Part shown: positions 1-7,471 of the stretch, piece by piece
Layout: each line of letters begins with the position of its first letter
How positions within the stretch are numbered: the first letter of the stretch is position 1
NCBI GenBank assembly: GCA_947460065.1
Contig: CANHGF010000018.1
Coordinates: 1-14,750, forward strand
Reading direction: 5' to 3'
Source of the DNA: Comamonadaceae bacterium
GTDB taxonomy: Bacteria > Pseudomonadota > Gammaproteobacteria > Burkholderiales > Burkholderiaceae_C
DNA length: 14,750 bases
Translations under genes and position numbers: made by a program
The notes under the pieces: model-generated
Told to the model about the DNA's origin: nothing
Seen by the model: the letters and a program-made list of their open reading frames with translations, nothing else
Databases searched by the model: none

Positions 1-1
1 C

Positions 2-679
2 GAGCGCTTTGGCACCACCCGTGCCACGGTGGCCCGGGCCCTGCAGCAGCTGGGGTTCGAGGGCCTGATCGCCCGGCGCGCGGGCAGTGGTACTTTTGTC
101 AGCAGCCCGCGCATCGACGACCGGGTGGACACCAATTTGCTCGAGTCCTTCGAAGACCACATGATCGCTGCCGGCGAATCGCTGCAATACGAATTGCTGG
201 CCTTCGAATCGGAGTCGGCCACGCCGGAGCTGAGCCTGGCCCTGGGCTTGCAAGCGGCCACGCTCTGGCGGCTGGAGCGCTTGCGCTTTGTCGGTGGGCG
301 CAAGGTCGCGCTCGAGGTGCGGCATCTGCCTGAATCGCTGGCGCGCGGCATCGACGTGCGCTGGCTGGAGCAGCGCAGCGTGCAACAGGTCCTGCGCGAA
401 GGCTTGGGCCTGCAGATCGGGCGCATGGAAAACGCGGTCAGCGCCAGCGTGGCCAGCGCCGAGCAGGCGCGCATTCTTGGTGCGGCCAAGGGCGCAGCCC
501 TGCTGGTGCGCGAGCACACTATTTTTGACACCAAGGGCCGCGCCCTGCTGCACGGCCGCACCTACTATGCCGGCAAGTTCAGCGTGCGCTACACCTTGGG
601 ACCCGAGCCCGATCACGCCGGCCGGTCTGCCGCGCAGGGCGAGCCCGCTGCAGCCCCGGTCCAGGCCTGGGGCACTTGA
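2..679 (+). CDS. GntR-family transcriptional regulator with UTRA domain (5'-truncated)
   Basis: The gene enters from the left edge already in frame, so its start codon and first helices lie outside the window. The first visible residues, ERFGTTRATVARALQQLGFE followed by a GSGTFV turn, are the recognition helix and wing of a GntR winged helix. The GTG at 29 is internal to this domain and is not a real start. From about residue 55 onward the protein matches the layout of a HutC-type UTRA effector domain: an LWRLERLRF strand, an EVRHLPESLA segment, and a terminal strand near GRTYYAGKFSVRYT. By family knowledge it binds a small-molecule ligand and controls neighbouring catabolic genes, usually as a repressor. 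It ends 35 bases before the next gene on the same strand, so it probably regulates and may be co-transcribed with the cluster to 4621. The ligand cannot be read from the sequence. Confidence 0.92.
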   Translation, partial: ERFGTTRATVARALQQLGFEGLIARRAGSGTFVSSPRIDDRVDTNLLESFEDHMIAAGESLQYELLAFESESATPELSLALGLQAATLWRLERLRFVGGRKVALEVRHLPESLARGIDVRWLEQRSVQQVLREGLGLQIGRMENAVSASVASAEQARILGAAKGAALLVREHTIFDTKGRALLHGRTYYAGKFSVRYTLGPEPDHAGRSAAQGEPAAAPVQAWGT

Positions 680-714
680 GACACAAGAAAGACGAGAAGG
701 AAGAAGGGATCTCC

Positions 715-1692
715 ATGAATATTGTGATTGCCGACGACTACCAGAACTGCCTGCGTCAGCTCGACTGCTTTTCTCTGCTCGAAGGCCACTCGGTCACCAT
801 CCACCAGACACCGCCAGAGAACCGAGCGGCCTATATCGAGAGGCTGCGCGATGCCGATGTGCTGGTGGTGGTGCGCGAGCGCGCCTATGTGGACGCCGAG
901 CTGCTGGCGGCGCTGCCCCGCCTCAAGCAGGTGGCCCTGGTCGGCCGCCACAGCCGCTACATCGACTACCCAGCCTGCACCCGGCATGGCGTGGCGGTCA
1001 CGCATGGCGTGTTCGCCTCGCCGATCGCGCCGGCCGAGCTGACCGTCGCGCTGATCCTGGCCTCGCGCCGCCAGGTGGTGTTTGAAGCCAATCGCATGCG
1101 GGCCGGTCAGTGGCCCGCGACTTTTTCCAGTCGGCTCGACGGCTCTACCCTGGGCATCTACGGCCTGGGGGTGATCGGTACCCGCGTGGCGCGCGCCTGC
1201 GCGGCCCTGGGCATGAAGATCCTGGTCTGGGGCGGCGAAGGCTCTGCGCAACGTGCCCAGGAGCAGGGCTACGAGATGGCACTGAGCAAACAGGACCTGT
1301 TTGCCCGCGCCGATGTGCTGAGCATTCACCTGCGCTACTCGGACCGCTCGGCGCGCGCCGTCACCCGGGCCGACCTGGACCTGATGAAGCCTTCAGCCCT
1401 GTTCGTCAACACCGCGCGGGCCGAGCTGGTCGAGTCCGACGCGCTCGAGCAAGCCCTGCTGGCCGGCCGGCCCGGCTTTGCTGCGGTCGACGTCTATGAG
1501 AACGAGCCCATCATGAACGGCGAGCACCCGCTGCTCAAGATGGACAACGTGGTCTGTATGCCGCACCTGGGCTGGGCCGATCGCGAGACCTTCGAGCTGT
1601 ATTTCGGCGAGGCCTTCGAGCAGGTCCGCCTGTTTGCCACCGGGGGGGCGCTGCGCCTGGCCAACCCCGAGGTGGTGGTGCGCCGGGCTTGA
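715..1692 (+). CDS. D-isomer-specific 2-hydroxyacid dehydrogenase family protein
   Basis: This 325-residue protein starts at the ATG at 715, behind a purine-rich AGAAGG site near 700-710. A longer in-frame reading from a TTG at 676 overlaps the preceding stop and has no ribosome site. The Rossmann motif GLGVIG is at residues 150-155. The expected catalytic set is present: Arg235 in NTARAELV, Glu264 in YENEP and His284 in MPHLGW. The family interconverts 2-hydroxy acids and 2-oxo acids using NAD(H) or NADP(H) in the cytoplasm. The YENEP and PHLGW contexts resemble the phosphoglycerate-dehydrogenase-like branch, but there is no regulatory ACT domain, so a catabolic role is more likely than serine synthesis. 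It lies between the regulator and a solute-binding protein gene, which points to oxidation or reduction of the imported substrate or a product of it. The substrate is unknown. Confidence 0.93.
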   Translation: MNIVIADDYQNCLRQLDCFSLLEGHSVTIHQTPPENRAAYIERLRDADVLVVVRERAYVDAELLAALPRLKQVALVGRHSRYIDYPACTRHGVAVTHGVFASPIAPAELTVALILASRRQVVFEANRMRAGQWPATFSSRLDGSTLGIYGLGVIGTRVARACAALGMKILVWGGEGSAQRAQEQGYEMALSKQDLFARADVLSIHLRYSDRSARAVTRADLDLMKPSALFVNTARAELVESDALEQALLAGRPGFAAVDVYENEPIMNGEHPLLKMDNVVCMPHLGWADRETFELYFGEAFEQVRLFATGGALRLANPEVVVRRA

Positions 1693-1743
1693 GGCCGGCC
1701 AGAACATGATTTTTTAACGGTAAACACAAACCTGGAGACAACG

Positions 1744-2739
1744 ATGAAGCTTTTTTCACCGATGGGCCGCCGGCAGGCGGCGCGCACTGCGGTCGTGCTG
1801 TGCGCTGCCCTGACCGGCTACGCGGCAATGGCGCAAAACTTTCCGGCCCGCAGCATACGGCTGGTGGTGGCCCAGGCCCCCGGCTCTTCGGCCGACGCGC
1901 TGGCGCGCAGCGTGGCGACCAAAATGGCCGAGAGTTTCAAGAGCGCGGTGGTGGTCGACAACAAGCCCGGGGCCAATGGCAATCTGGGCATGGACCTGGT
2001 GGCCAAGGCGGCGCCCGACGGCTATACCCTGGGCCTGGCGGTGCCCAGCGTGATGACGGTCAATCCCTATGTCTACAAGAACATGCCCTTCAAGCCGCTG
2101 GAGGATCTGGTCGGCGTGACGCAGACCACCTCCATCATCTTCGGCCTGCACATCAACCCCAAGCTGCCGGTCAAGTCGGTGGCCGAGTTGGTGGCCTATG
2201 CCAAGCGCCAGCCCAATGGCCTGAACTACAGCTCGGCCGGGGTGGGCAACCTGGGCCACCTGGCCGGCGAATTGTTCGCCGCGCAGGCGGGCATCAAGAT
2301 GACCCACATTCCCAACAAGGGCGACACCCCGGGCCTGCTCGATGTGATGGGCGGCCAGACCGACCTGATGTTCGCCCCGGTGCCCTCGGCCATCAGCTAT
2401 GTGCGCGGCGGCCGATTGACCTTGCTGGCCGTTGCCTCGCGCAAACGCTCGGCCGCCTTCCCCGAGGTGCCCACGCTCATCGAGGCCGGGCTGCCGCAGG
2501 TGGTGGTCGAAGGCTGGACCGGCATCGTCGCACCAGCAGCTACGCCCGCTGCTGTCATCGCCGAGTTGCAGCGCGCAGTCAATGCCAGCCTGGCCGATCC
2601 GGGCATCCGCGCCTCGGTCGAACAGCAAGGCTTTGAGATCGTCGGCTCCAATTCCCGCGACTTCACCCAGTTCATGAAGCAGGAATCAGCCAAGTGGGGC
2701 GAGCTGATTCAAAGGTCCGGCATCAAGTTGGCCGATTGA
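1744..2739 (+). CDS. Bug-family tripartite tricarboxylate transporter substrate-binding protein
   Basis: This 331-residue exported protein has an ATG preceded by GGAG at 1734-1737. Residues 1-30 form a signal peptide: a twin-Arg-containing basic N-terminus, a hydrophobic core (TAVVLCAALTG) and an AMA|Q cleavage site. The mature part carries the Bug/TctC hallmarks: FPARSIRLVVAQAPG at the start, NKPGANGNLG, and a PDGYTLGLA strand. By family knowledge these periplasmic proteins bind small carboxylates or related ligands. The TctA and TctB membrane partners are not encoded in the window, so it may share a permease encoded elsewhere or act as a sensor protein, as many orphan Bug proteins in Burkholderiales are thought to. 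Its place between a dehydrogenase and a deacetylase-fold gene suggests that it recognises the compound this cluster degrades. The ligand is not predictable from the sequence. Confidence 0.95.
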   Translation: MKLFSPMGRRQAARTAVVLCAALTGYAAMAQNFPARSIRLVVAQAPGSSADALARSVATKMAESFKSAVVVDNKPGANGNLGMDLVAKAAPDGYTLGLAVPSVMTVNPYVYKNMPFKPLEDLVGVTQTTSIIFGLHINPKLPVKSVAELVAYAKRQPNGLNYSSAGVGNLGHLAGELFAAQAGIKMTHIPNKGDTPGLLDVMGGQTDLMFAPVPSAISYVRGGRLTLLAVASRKRSAAFPEVPTLIEAGLPQVVVEGWTGIVAPAATPAAVIAELQRAVNASLADPGIRASVEQQGFEIVGSNSRDFTQFMKQESAKWGELIQRSGIKLAD

Positions 2740-2767
2740 CACCCCACTTTTTTCAACAGGAGCAATC

Positions 2768-3595
2768 ATGAGCAAAGAACTACTGTGGCCCGGCGGCAAA
2801 CGTGTGGCCGTGCTTTTCAACACCTGCCTGGAAGCCTGGTCCGACGGCAAGGCGCCGGGCATCAGCCCCATGGGCAATCCGCTGCCTGCGGGCGTACTCG
2901 ATAACATGGCGATTTCCTGGGCCTCCTATGGTTACAAGAAGGGCATCTACCGCCTGCTGGACGCCTTTGCCAAGCACGGCATCCATTCGAGCGTGATGAT
3001 CAACGGCGTGATCGCCGAGCGTGCGCCCGAGGCGGTGCGAGCGGTGGCCGAAGCCGGCCATGAAATCTTGTCGCACTCCTACGCCATGGACGTGATCCCG
3101 GTGCTGATGGACGAGGCGGCCGAGCGGGCCAACATCACGCGCTGCCAGGACCTGCTGCAAAACGTCAGCGGCCAGGCGATACGCGGCTGGCTCAGCCCGC
3201 GCGGCACGCCCAGCGCCAACACCGCGCGCCTGCTGGCCGAGGCCGGCTTCCTCTGGTACGGCGATGTGTTTGACGACGACCTGCCCTATGTGCAGACCAT
3301 CAGCGGTCACCGCATCGTGGCCATTCCCCTGGGCACGGACGTCAACGACATGCCCTTCATGAAATACGGCGCGCCGCCGCGGCAGATGCTGGACTCCTTC
3401 ATTCAGAACCTGGAGGTGGCCGCGGACCACGGTCAGACCTGCGTGATTGACGTGACCAACCACGCGCATATTTTTGGCCGGCCGCGCGGTGCTTACTTCT
3501 ATGCGCAGATCATGGCCGAGGCGGTCAAGAGCGGCGCCTGGATCACCACCCGCGCGCAGATGGCCGAGCATGTGTTGGCGCACAGCGGCGGCTAG
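2768..3595 (+). CDS. Polysaccharide deacetylase-fold (NodB/PuuE-like) hydrolase
   Basis: This 275-residue protein starts at an ATG with a good AGGAG site at 2758-2762. It has no signal peptide, so it should act in the cytoplasm. The NodB fold is visible: strand AVLFNTCLEAW at residues 14-24, GHEILSHSYAMD at 97-108 holding His98 and His103, GWLSPRGTPS at 140-149 (the motif 3 region), and a late strand TCVIDVTNHAHIFG. The first motif lacks the usual Asp-Asp metal pair of chitin or peptidoglycan deacetylases, reading NTCLE instead, as in PuuE-type relatives. By analogy with PuuE (a cofactor-free allantoinase of this fold) and related cytoplasmic members, it may hydrolyse a small amide, cyclic imide or N-acyl compound rather than a polysaccharide. 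That substrate class is inference. The gene is 28 bases after the binding protein and 36 before the second dehydrogenase, which supports an operon. Confidence 0.85.
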   Translation: MSKELLWPGGKRVAVLFNTCLEAWSDGKAPGISPMGNPLPAGVLDNMAISWASYGYKKGIYRLLDAFAKHGIHSSVMINGVIAERAPEAVRAVAEAGHEILSHSYAMDVIPVLMDEAAERANITRCQDLLQNVSGQAIRGWLSPRGTPSANTARLLAEAGFLWYGDVFDDDLPYVQTISGHRIVAIPLGTDVNDMPFMKYGAPPRQMLDSFIQNLEVAADHGQTCVIDVTNHAHIFGRPRGAYFYAQIMAEAVKSGAWITTRAQMAEHVLAHSGG

Positions 3596-3631
3596 GGCAC
3601 CAGGCGCCCACCGCATGAAAAGGCCACTGGC

Positions 3632-4621
3632 ATGACCCGCCTTGTTTTCTTGCATGGCCTGGACCGGGCCTTGGCCGAGCTGATTGCCGCTACGGCGCCC
3701 GCCGGCATTGATACGGTGCTTGTGCACCGCAGCCAGAGCGAGGCCGAGCAGGCCCGGCAGGTGGCGCAGGCTGACTTTGTCATGCTCTACCGCGCGCCCC
3801 TGCCCGAGAGCGTAATGCGCGCGGCCCAGCGGCTGCGCATGGTGCAGCTGCTCGCTTCGGGCTACGACGGCATACCGCTGGACTTACTGCGCGAGCTGGG
3901 CGTGGCCTGCGCCCGCAATGGCGGGGCCAATGCGCGGGCGGTGGCCGACCAGACCGTACTGATGATCCTGGCGCTCTACCGACGTCTGTTCGAAACCGAC
4001 CGAGATGTGCGCGCCGGCCGCTGGCAGACGGGCATCACTGGCCTGAACACCTTCGAGATGGCAGGCAAGGTGGTGGGTATCGTCGGTCTGGGCGACATCG
4101 GCCGGCAGGTGGCGCGCCGGCTGCAGGCTTTCGATGCACAGGTGATGTACTGCAACCGAAACCGTCTGCCGCAAGCGCTTGAGCAGGAACTGGGCGTGCG
4201 TTACGCGCCGCTTGATGAACTGCTGGCCAGTGTCGATGTGCTCAGCCTGCACGCGCCGGGCTCAGCCGACGGCTCCCACCTGATCGATGCCGCAGCCCTG
4301 GCGCGCATGAAGAGCAGCGCCCTGCTCATCAACACCGGCCGCGGCGCGCTGGTCGACGAAGCGGCGCTGCTGCAGGCGCTGAGCACCGGTAAGCTCGCTG
4401 GTGCCGGCCTGGATGTGTTCGAGCAGGAACCGGTGGCGCCAAACAACCCCTTGCTCGGCCTGCCCAACGTGGTGCTCTCCCCGCACAGCGCCGGCACCAC
4501 CGCCGACACCTGGGCCCGGCGCGGACACTTTGCCTACAACAACATCGCGCGGGTGCTGGCCGGCGAGCCGCCGGTGGCCCTGGTCGGCCACGTTAGCGTG
4601 GTGCGGCCGGCGCAGCCTTAG
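3632..4621 (+). CDS. D-isomer-specific 2-hydroxyacid dehydrogenase (glyoxylate/hydroxypyruvate reductase-like)
   Basis: This 329-residue protein starts at the ATG at 3632, with an AAGG site eight bases upstream. The nucleotide-binding motif GLGDIG is at residues 152-157. The catalytic set is Arg237 in INTGRGALVDE, Glu266 in FEQEPV and His285 in SPHSAGTT. After the second Rossmann strand the sequence reads YCNRNR with no acidic residue at the end of the strand, which in this family often goes with NADP(H) preference; this is an inference. It is the second dehydrogenase of the family in this cluster. It differs clearly from the one at 715 (SPHSAG against MPHLGW, FEQEP against YENEP), so the two are unlikely to be a recent duplication and probably act on different steps or cofactors. 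The last 29 bases overlap the end of the convergent CoA-transferase gene. Confidence 0.93.
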   Translation: MTRLVFLHGLDRALAELIAATAPAGIDTVLVHRSQSEAEQARQVAQADFVMLYRAPLPESVMRAAQRLRMVQLLASGYDGIPLDLLRELGVACARNGGANARAVADQTVLMILALYRRLFETDRDVRAGRWQTGITGLNTFEMAGKVVGIVGLGDIGRQVARRLQAFDAQVMYCNRNRLPQALEQELGVRYAPLDELLASVDVLSLHAPGSADGSHLIDAAALARMKSSALLINTGRGALVDEAALLQALSTGKLAGAGLDVFEQEPVAPNNPLLGLPNVVLSPHSAGTTADTWARRGHFAYNNIARVLAGEPPVALVGHVSVVRPAQP

Positions 4622-5774
4622 AGGCGGGGACGTCTTGTTGTAGTTCGGCCAACACCTCGGCGGTGTGTTGGCCCAGGGTCGGCGGCGGGCGGCGCATCAG
4701 CGGGCGCTCGCCGCGGGCCGCCAGCATGGAGCGCGGCAGCCTGACGGTGCCGGCCACCGGGTGCTGCACCTCTTCGAGCAGGCCGTGAAACGCGGTCTGG
4801 TCTGAAGACAGCACCTCGGCATAGTCCAGGATGGGGCCGCAGATGATGTCGGCCCGCATCATGGCTTCAAGCCAGTGCGCGCGGGTGTGGTGCACCAGCC
4901 GTGCCTCCAGCTCGGCGATCAGCTCGCCACGATGGCGCACCCGCTCGGCGTTGTCGGCAAAGCGGCTATGGCTCAACAATTCAGGCGCGCCGATGACCTC
5001 GCACAGAGCCTGCCAGCGCTGCGGATGGTAGGCGGCCACCATGATCCAGCCGTCGGCACAGCGCAGGGCTTCGTTGGGCGCGGCGTAGGGCGCTGCGCTG
5101 CCACAGGGGCCGGGCGATTGCTGGGTGGCCAGATAGGAGGTCATGGCCATCTGCTGCATCGCCAGCGATGCGCCGTACATCTGAATGTCCAGGACCTGGC
5201 CCCGGCCGCTGCGGGTGCGCTCCTGCAGCGCCGCCAAAATGCCGATGGTGGCCTGGTAGCCGGTGGCCATGTCGATCACCGGCGTCTGGACCTTGCAGGG
5301 CCCGGATTCGGGCGTGCCGGTCACGCCCATCAGGCCGGTGACCGCCTGCAAGATGCCGTCGACGCCTGGCAGATCGCGGTTGGGGCCCTCCTGCCCATAG
5401 GCCGAAATCGCACAATACACCAGGGTCGGGTTGAGCTCTTGCAGGGTCTGGGCGTCCAGACCCAAGCGCTGCATCACCCCAGGCCGAAAGCTGTGTACCA
5501 GCACGTCGGCGCGCAGTGCCAATGCCAGCGCATGGGCGCGGCCCTGGGCCTGCTTGAGGTCGAGCACCACGCTGCGTTTGTTGCGGTTGAGCGCGATGAA
5601 GGTGATGCTCTCGGTGACCGAGATGGCTTCGATCTTGCGGCTGAGGTCACCTTCGGGCGATTCGATCTTGATGACCTCGGCGCCCAGATCGCCCAGCATC
5701 ATGGCGCAAGACGGCCCGGCGGCGACCTGGGTGAAGTCCAGAACGCGCAGGCCGGCAAGGCTTTGGGCCAGCAT
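4593..5774 (-). CDS. CaiB/BaiF (family III) CoA-transferase
   Basis: This 393-residue protein is read leftward from an ATG at 5774-5772. The class III CoA-transferase signature is clear: LAGLRVLDFTQVAAGP at the N-terminus, LGDLGAEVIKIESPEGD, LNRNKRSVVLDLK, and the active-site region LPGVDGILQAVTGLMG, in which Asp139 matches the catalytic aspartate that forms the acyl anhydride. These enzymes move CoA between organic acids without a ping-pong CoA-enzyme intermediate of the class I type; donor and acceptor here are unknown. It starts 12 bases after the pirin stop, so the two may be co-transcribed, although its own ribosome site is weak. Its final codons overlap the end of the dehydrogenase gene on the other strand by 29 bases. 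It may serve the same carboxylate pathway as the 715-4621 cluster by activating the acid to its CoA ester, but opposite orientation means separate control. Confidence 0.95.
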   Translation of the reverse strand: MLAQSLAGLRVLDFTQVAAGPSCAMMLGDLGAEVIKIESPEGDLSRKIEAISVTESITFIALNRNKRSVVLDLKQAQGRAHALALALRADVLVHSFRPGVMQRLGLDAQTLQELNPTLVYCAISAYGQEGPNRDLPGVDGILQAVTGLMGVTGTPESGPCKVQTPVIDMATGYQATIGILAALQERTRSGRGQVLDIQMYGASLAMQQMAMTSYLATQQSPGPCGSAAPYAAPNEALRCADGWIMVAAYHPQRWQALCEVIGAPELLSHSRFADNAERVRHRGELIAELEARLVHHTRAHWLEAMMRADIICGPILDYAEVLSSDQTAFHGLLEEVQHPVAGTVRLPRSMLAARGERPLMRRPPPTLGQHTAEVLAELQQDVPASKAAPAAPR

Positions 5775-5786
5775 CGGATCTGTGTC

Positions 5787-6650
5787 TCAGCGCGTCAGCT
5801 GCCCCGACTGGTAGTCGGTCACCGCCTGATAGATTTCCTGCTTGGTGTTCATCACAAAAGGGCCGTACTGCACGATGGGCTCCCTCAAAGGCCGGCCCGC
5901 CAACAGCAGCAGCCGGCTGTCTGGCCCGGCCTGCAGCCGCACGCCGTCGCAGCCCGGCTCATTGGCCAGGATGGCCATTTTCTGGATTGGCACCGCCTGC
6001 CCGTCCAGGTGCACCTGACCGCGGTACACATAAATAAAAGCGTTGTGCGATTCGGGCAGCAGGTGCTCGAACTGGGCGCCAGCAGGCAGGTGGATGTCCA
6101 GGTAAAGCGGCTCGGTGCCTTCGCGCTGCACCGCACCGGCGGTGCCTTGGCTTTGGCCGGCGATCACCGTCACCTCGGCGCCCTGGGCGCTGCGGTAGCG
6201 CGGCAGCTCGGGCGCCTTGAAGTCGCGGTACCAAGGCGCCTGCATCTTGCGGGTGGACGGCAGGTTGAGCCAGAGCTGAAAGCCCTCCATCAGGCCTTCC
6301 TCCTGCTCGGGCAACTCGGAATGGATCACGCCCCGGCCGGCGGTCATCCACTGCACGCCACCGTTTTCGAGCAGGCCTTCGTTGCCGGCGCTGTCGCGGT
6401 GGCGCATACGCCCGGCGATCATATAGGTGACGGTCTCAAAGCCGCGGTGGGGATGGTCGGGAAAGCCGGCAATGTAGTCGTCGGCCTGGTCGCTGCCGAA
6501 AGCGTCGAGCATCAAAAACGGGTCGAGCCGCTGGTGCAGGTCGTTGCTGAGCACGCGGGTGAGTTTGACGCCGGCACCGTCGGAGGTGCGCTGGCCGGTG
6601 ACCAGGCGCTCGATGCGGCGCGGGCGGGACAGGGTGGTGTTTTCAGTCAT
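5787..6650 (-). CDS. Pirin family protein (bicupin)
   Basis: The chosen start is the ATG at 6650-6648, giving 287 residues and MTENTTLSRPRRIERLVTGQ, a typical pirin N-terminus. The frame stays open upstream to 6836, but that part runs into the 137-base repeat and shows no protein character. The N-terminal cupin has the pirin metal ligands: His66 and His68 in DHPHRGFETVTYMIAG, and His110 and Glu112 in GVIHSE. The C-terminal cupin follows (LYLDIHLPAGAQFEHLLPES, then NAFIYVYRGQVHLDG). Bacterial pirins bind iron and are variously reported as quercetin dioxygenases, redox sensors or regulators of central metabolism; nothing here settles which. Upstream, the only ribosome-site-like bases (GGGAG) are rather far from the ATG, so translation may be weak. 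It is probably the first gene of a two-gene unit with the CoA-transferase. Confidence 0.94.
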   Translation of the reverse strand: MTENTTLSRPRRIERLVTGQRTSDGAGVKLTRVLSNDLHQRLDPFLMLDAFGSDQADDYIAGFPDHPHRGFETVTYMIAGRMRHRDSAGNEGLLENGGVQWMTAGRGVIHSELPEQEEGLMEGFQLWLNLPSTRKMQAPWYRDFKAPELPRYRSAQGAEVTVIAGQSQGTAGAVQREGTEPLYLDIHLPAGAQFEHLLPESHNAFIYVYRGQVHLDGQAVPIQKMAILANEPGCDGVRLQAGPDSRLLLLAGRPLREPIVQYGPFVMNTKQEIYQAVTDYQSGQLTR

Positions 6651-6741
6651 GGGCAGATTGTGCCGTGCTCCCTGCTGGCCGGCTCTTGGGCTGGGCTTCG
6701 AGCACCTTGGAGGCAGCCCCGCCCGCTTTGGCGATGCGTTT

Positions 6742-7108
6742 GCGGTGTGGGAGCTGCGCCCTCGCAGCGATGCGGCGCTCGATCGGTCGCAGCGCTCAAT
6801 CAGCCACCCTATCGGGCCGGGGCGGCCCTCCCACATGAACGGCCGGCGAGTGGGGCGTGGGAGCAGGGACTAACTAGAGCGGTGTGGGAGCTGCGCCCTC
6901 GCAGCGATGCGGCGCTCGATCGGTCGCAGCGCTCAATCAAGCACCCGATCGGGCCGGGGCGGCCCTCCCACATGAACGGCCGGCGAGTGGGGCGTGGGAG
7001 CAGGGACTCACTAGAGCGGTGTGGGAGCTGCGCCCTCGCAGCGATGCGGCGCTCGATCGGTCGCAGCGCTCAATCAAGCGCCCGATCGGACCGGGGCGGC
7101 CCTCCCAC
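6742..7108. repeat. Three tandem 137-base copies of a paired-hairpin REP/BIME-like element
   Basis: Copies begin at 6742, 6879 and 7016, an exact 137-base period; the third stops after its palindromic part at 7108. Each copy holds an 88-base element (6747-6834, 6884-6971, 7021-7108) that starts GTGGGAG and ends CTCCCAC. Inside are two hairpins: GCTGCG-CCCT-CGCAGC (6753-6768 in copy 1) and GGGCC-GGGGC-GGCCC (6814-6828). The 49-base spacer contains CTAGAGCGGT. Copies 1 and 2 differ at only a few bases; copy 3 has an A in the second stem (GGACC) that breaks one pair. The array fills most of the gap between the psiF-like stop and the pirin start, and no coding is seen across 6651-7138. A 137-base period is not a multiple of three, so the open frames through it are not real. 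The form matches paired REP elements (BIMEs), which are spread by RAYT transposases encoded elsewhere in a genome. Confidence 0.93.
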
Positions 7109-7138
7109 CTGTGTGCTCAGGCCGTGGGGGTGCCTTGC

Positions 7139-7384
7139 TCAGCCGCCGACTGCCTCGCCCACGCACTTCTTCACATTGCTGTTCTTGGCTGCGCCCGCCA
7201 GCTTCTTCTCGGCCGCTGCCGCCTCGCACTTGGCTTGGGCGTCGGCCTCACATTTCTTCATGAAGGAATTCTTAGCGGCACCGGCCAGCTTCTTTTCGGT
7301 CGCTGCCGAGCTGCAGGTGGGCTCAGCGGCGTGGACTTGCAGTGACAGCAGAGCTGCGGCGATCAGGGTGATGAATAGGCGCAT
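7139..7384 (-). CDS. psiF: PsiF-repeat family secreted small protein
   Basis: This 81-residue protein is read leftward from the ATG at 7384-7382. A longer reading from 7408 adds eight residues before the signal peptide and is unlikely. MRLFITLIAAALLSLQVHAA (1-20) is a signal peptide with cleavage expected after HAA. The mature part has two copies of the PsiF repeat, KKLAGAAKNSFMKKC at 31-45 and KKLAGAAKNSNVKKC at 60-74, set 29 residues apart, plus Cys24 and Cys53. The four cysteines could form two disulfides in the periplasm. PsiF was named as a phosphate-starvation-induced protein in E. coli; its molecular function is unknown. No ribosome site is obvious. It follows the ABC ATPase gene by 87 bases on the same strand and ends 31 bases before the repeat array. 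Confidence 0.88.
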   Translation of the reverse strand: MRLFITLIAAALLSLQVHAAEPTCSSAATEKKLAGAAKNSFMKKCEADAQAKCEAAAAEKKLAGAAKNSNVKKCVGEAVGG

Positions 7385-7471
7385 GGCTGGTTCACAAAGT
7401 AGTGACAAAGAGCGCGCAGCCTACCACGGCTGGGAAGCTCTTGCGCCATTTGCGACCTCCCTCAAGGGCGA

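Noticed and set aside
6651..6836. A 62-residue N-terminal extension of the pirin protein
   Set aside because: It is encoded by the repeat array and junction DNA and has no likeness to pirins, which begin near the ATG at 6650.
7391..7408. Pho-box-like direct repeat (TTGTCAC, four bases, TTGTGAA on the - strand) before the psiF-like gene
   Set aside because: The spacing fits a Pho box, but the two halves match the CTGTCAT consensus at only five and four of seven positions. The site lies seven bases from the start codon, which would put the -10 box inside the gene.
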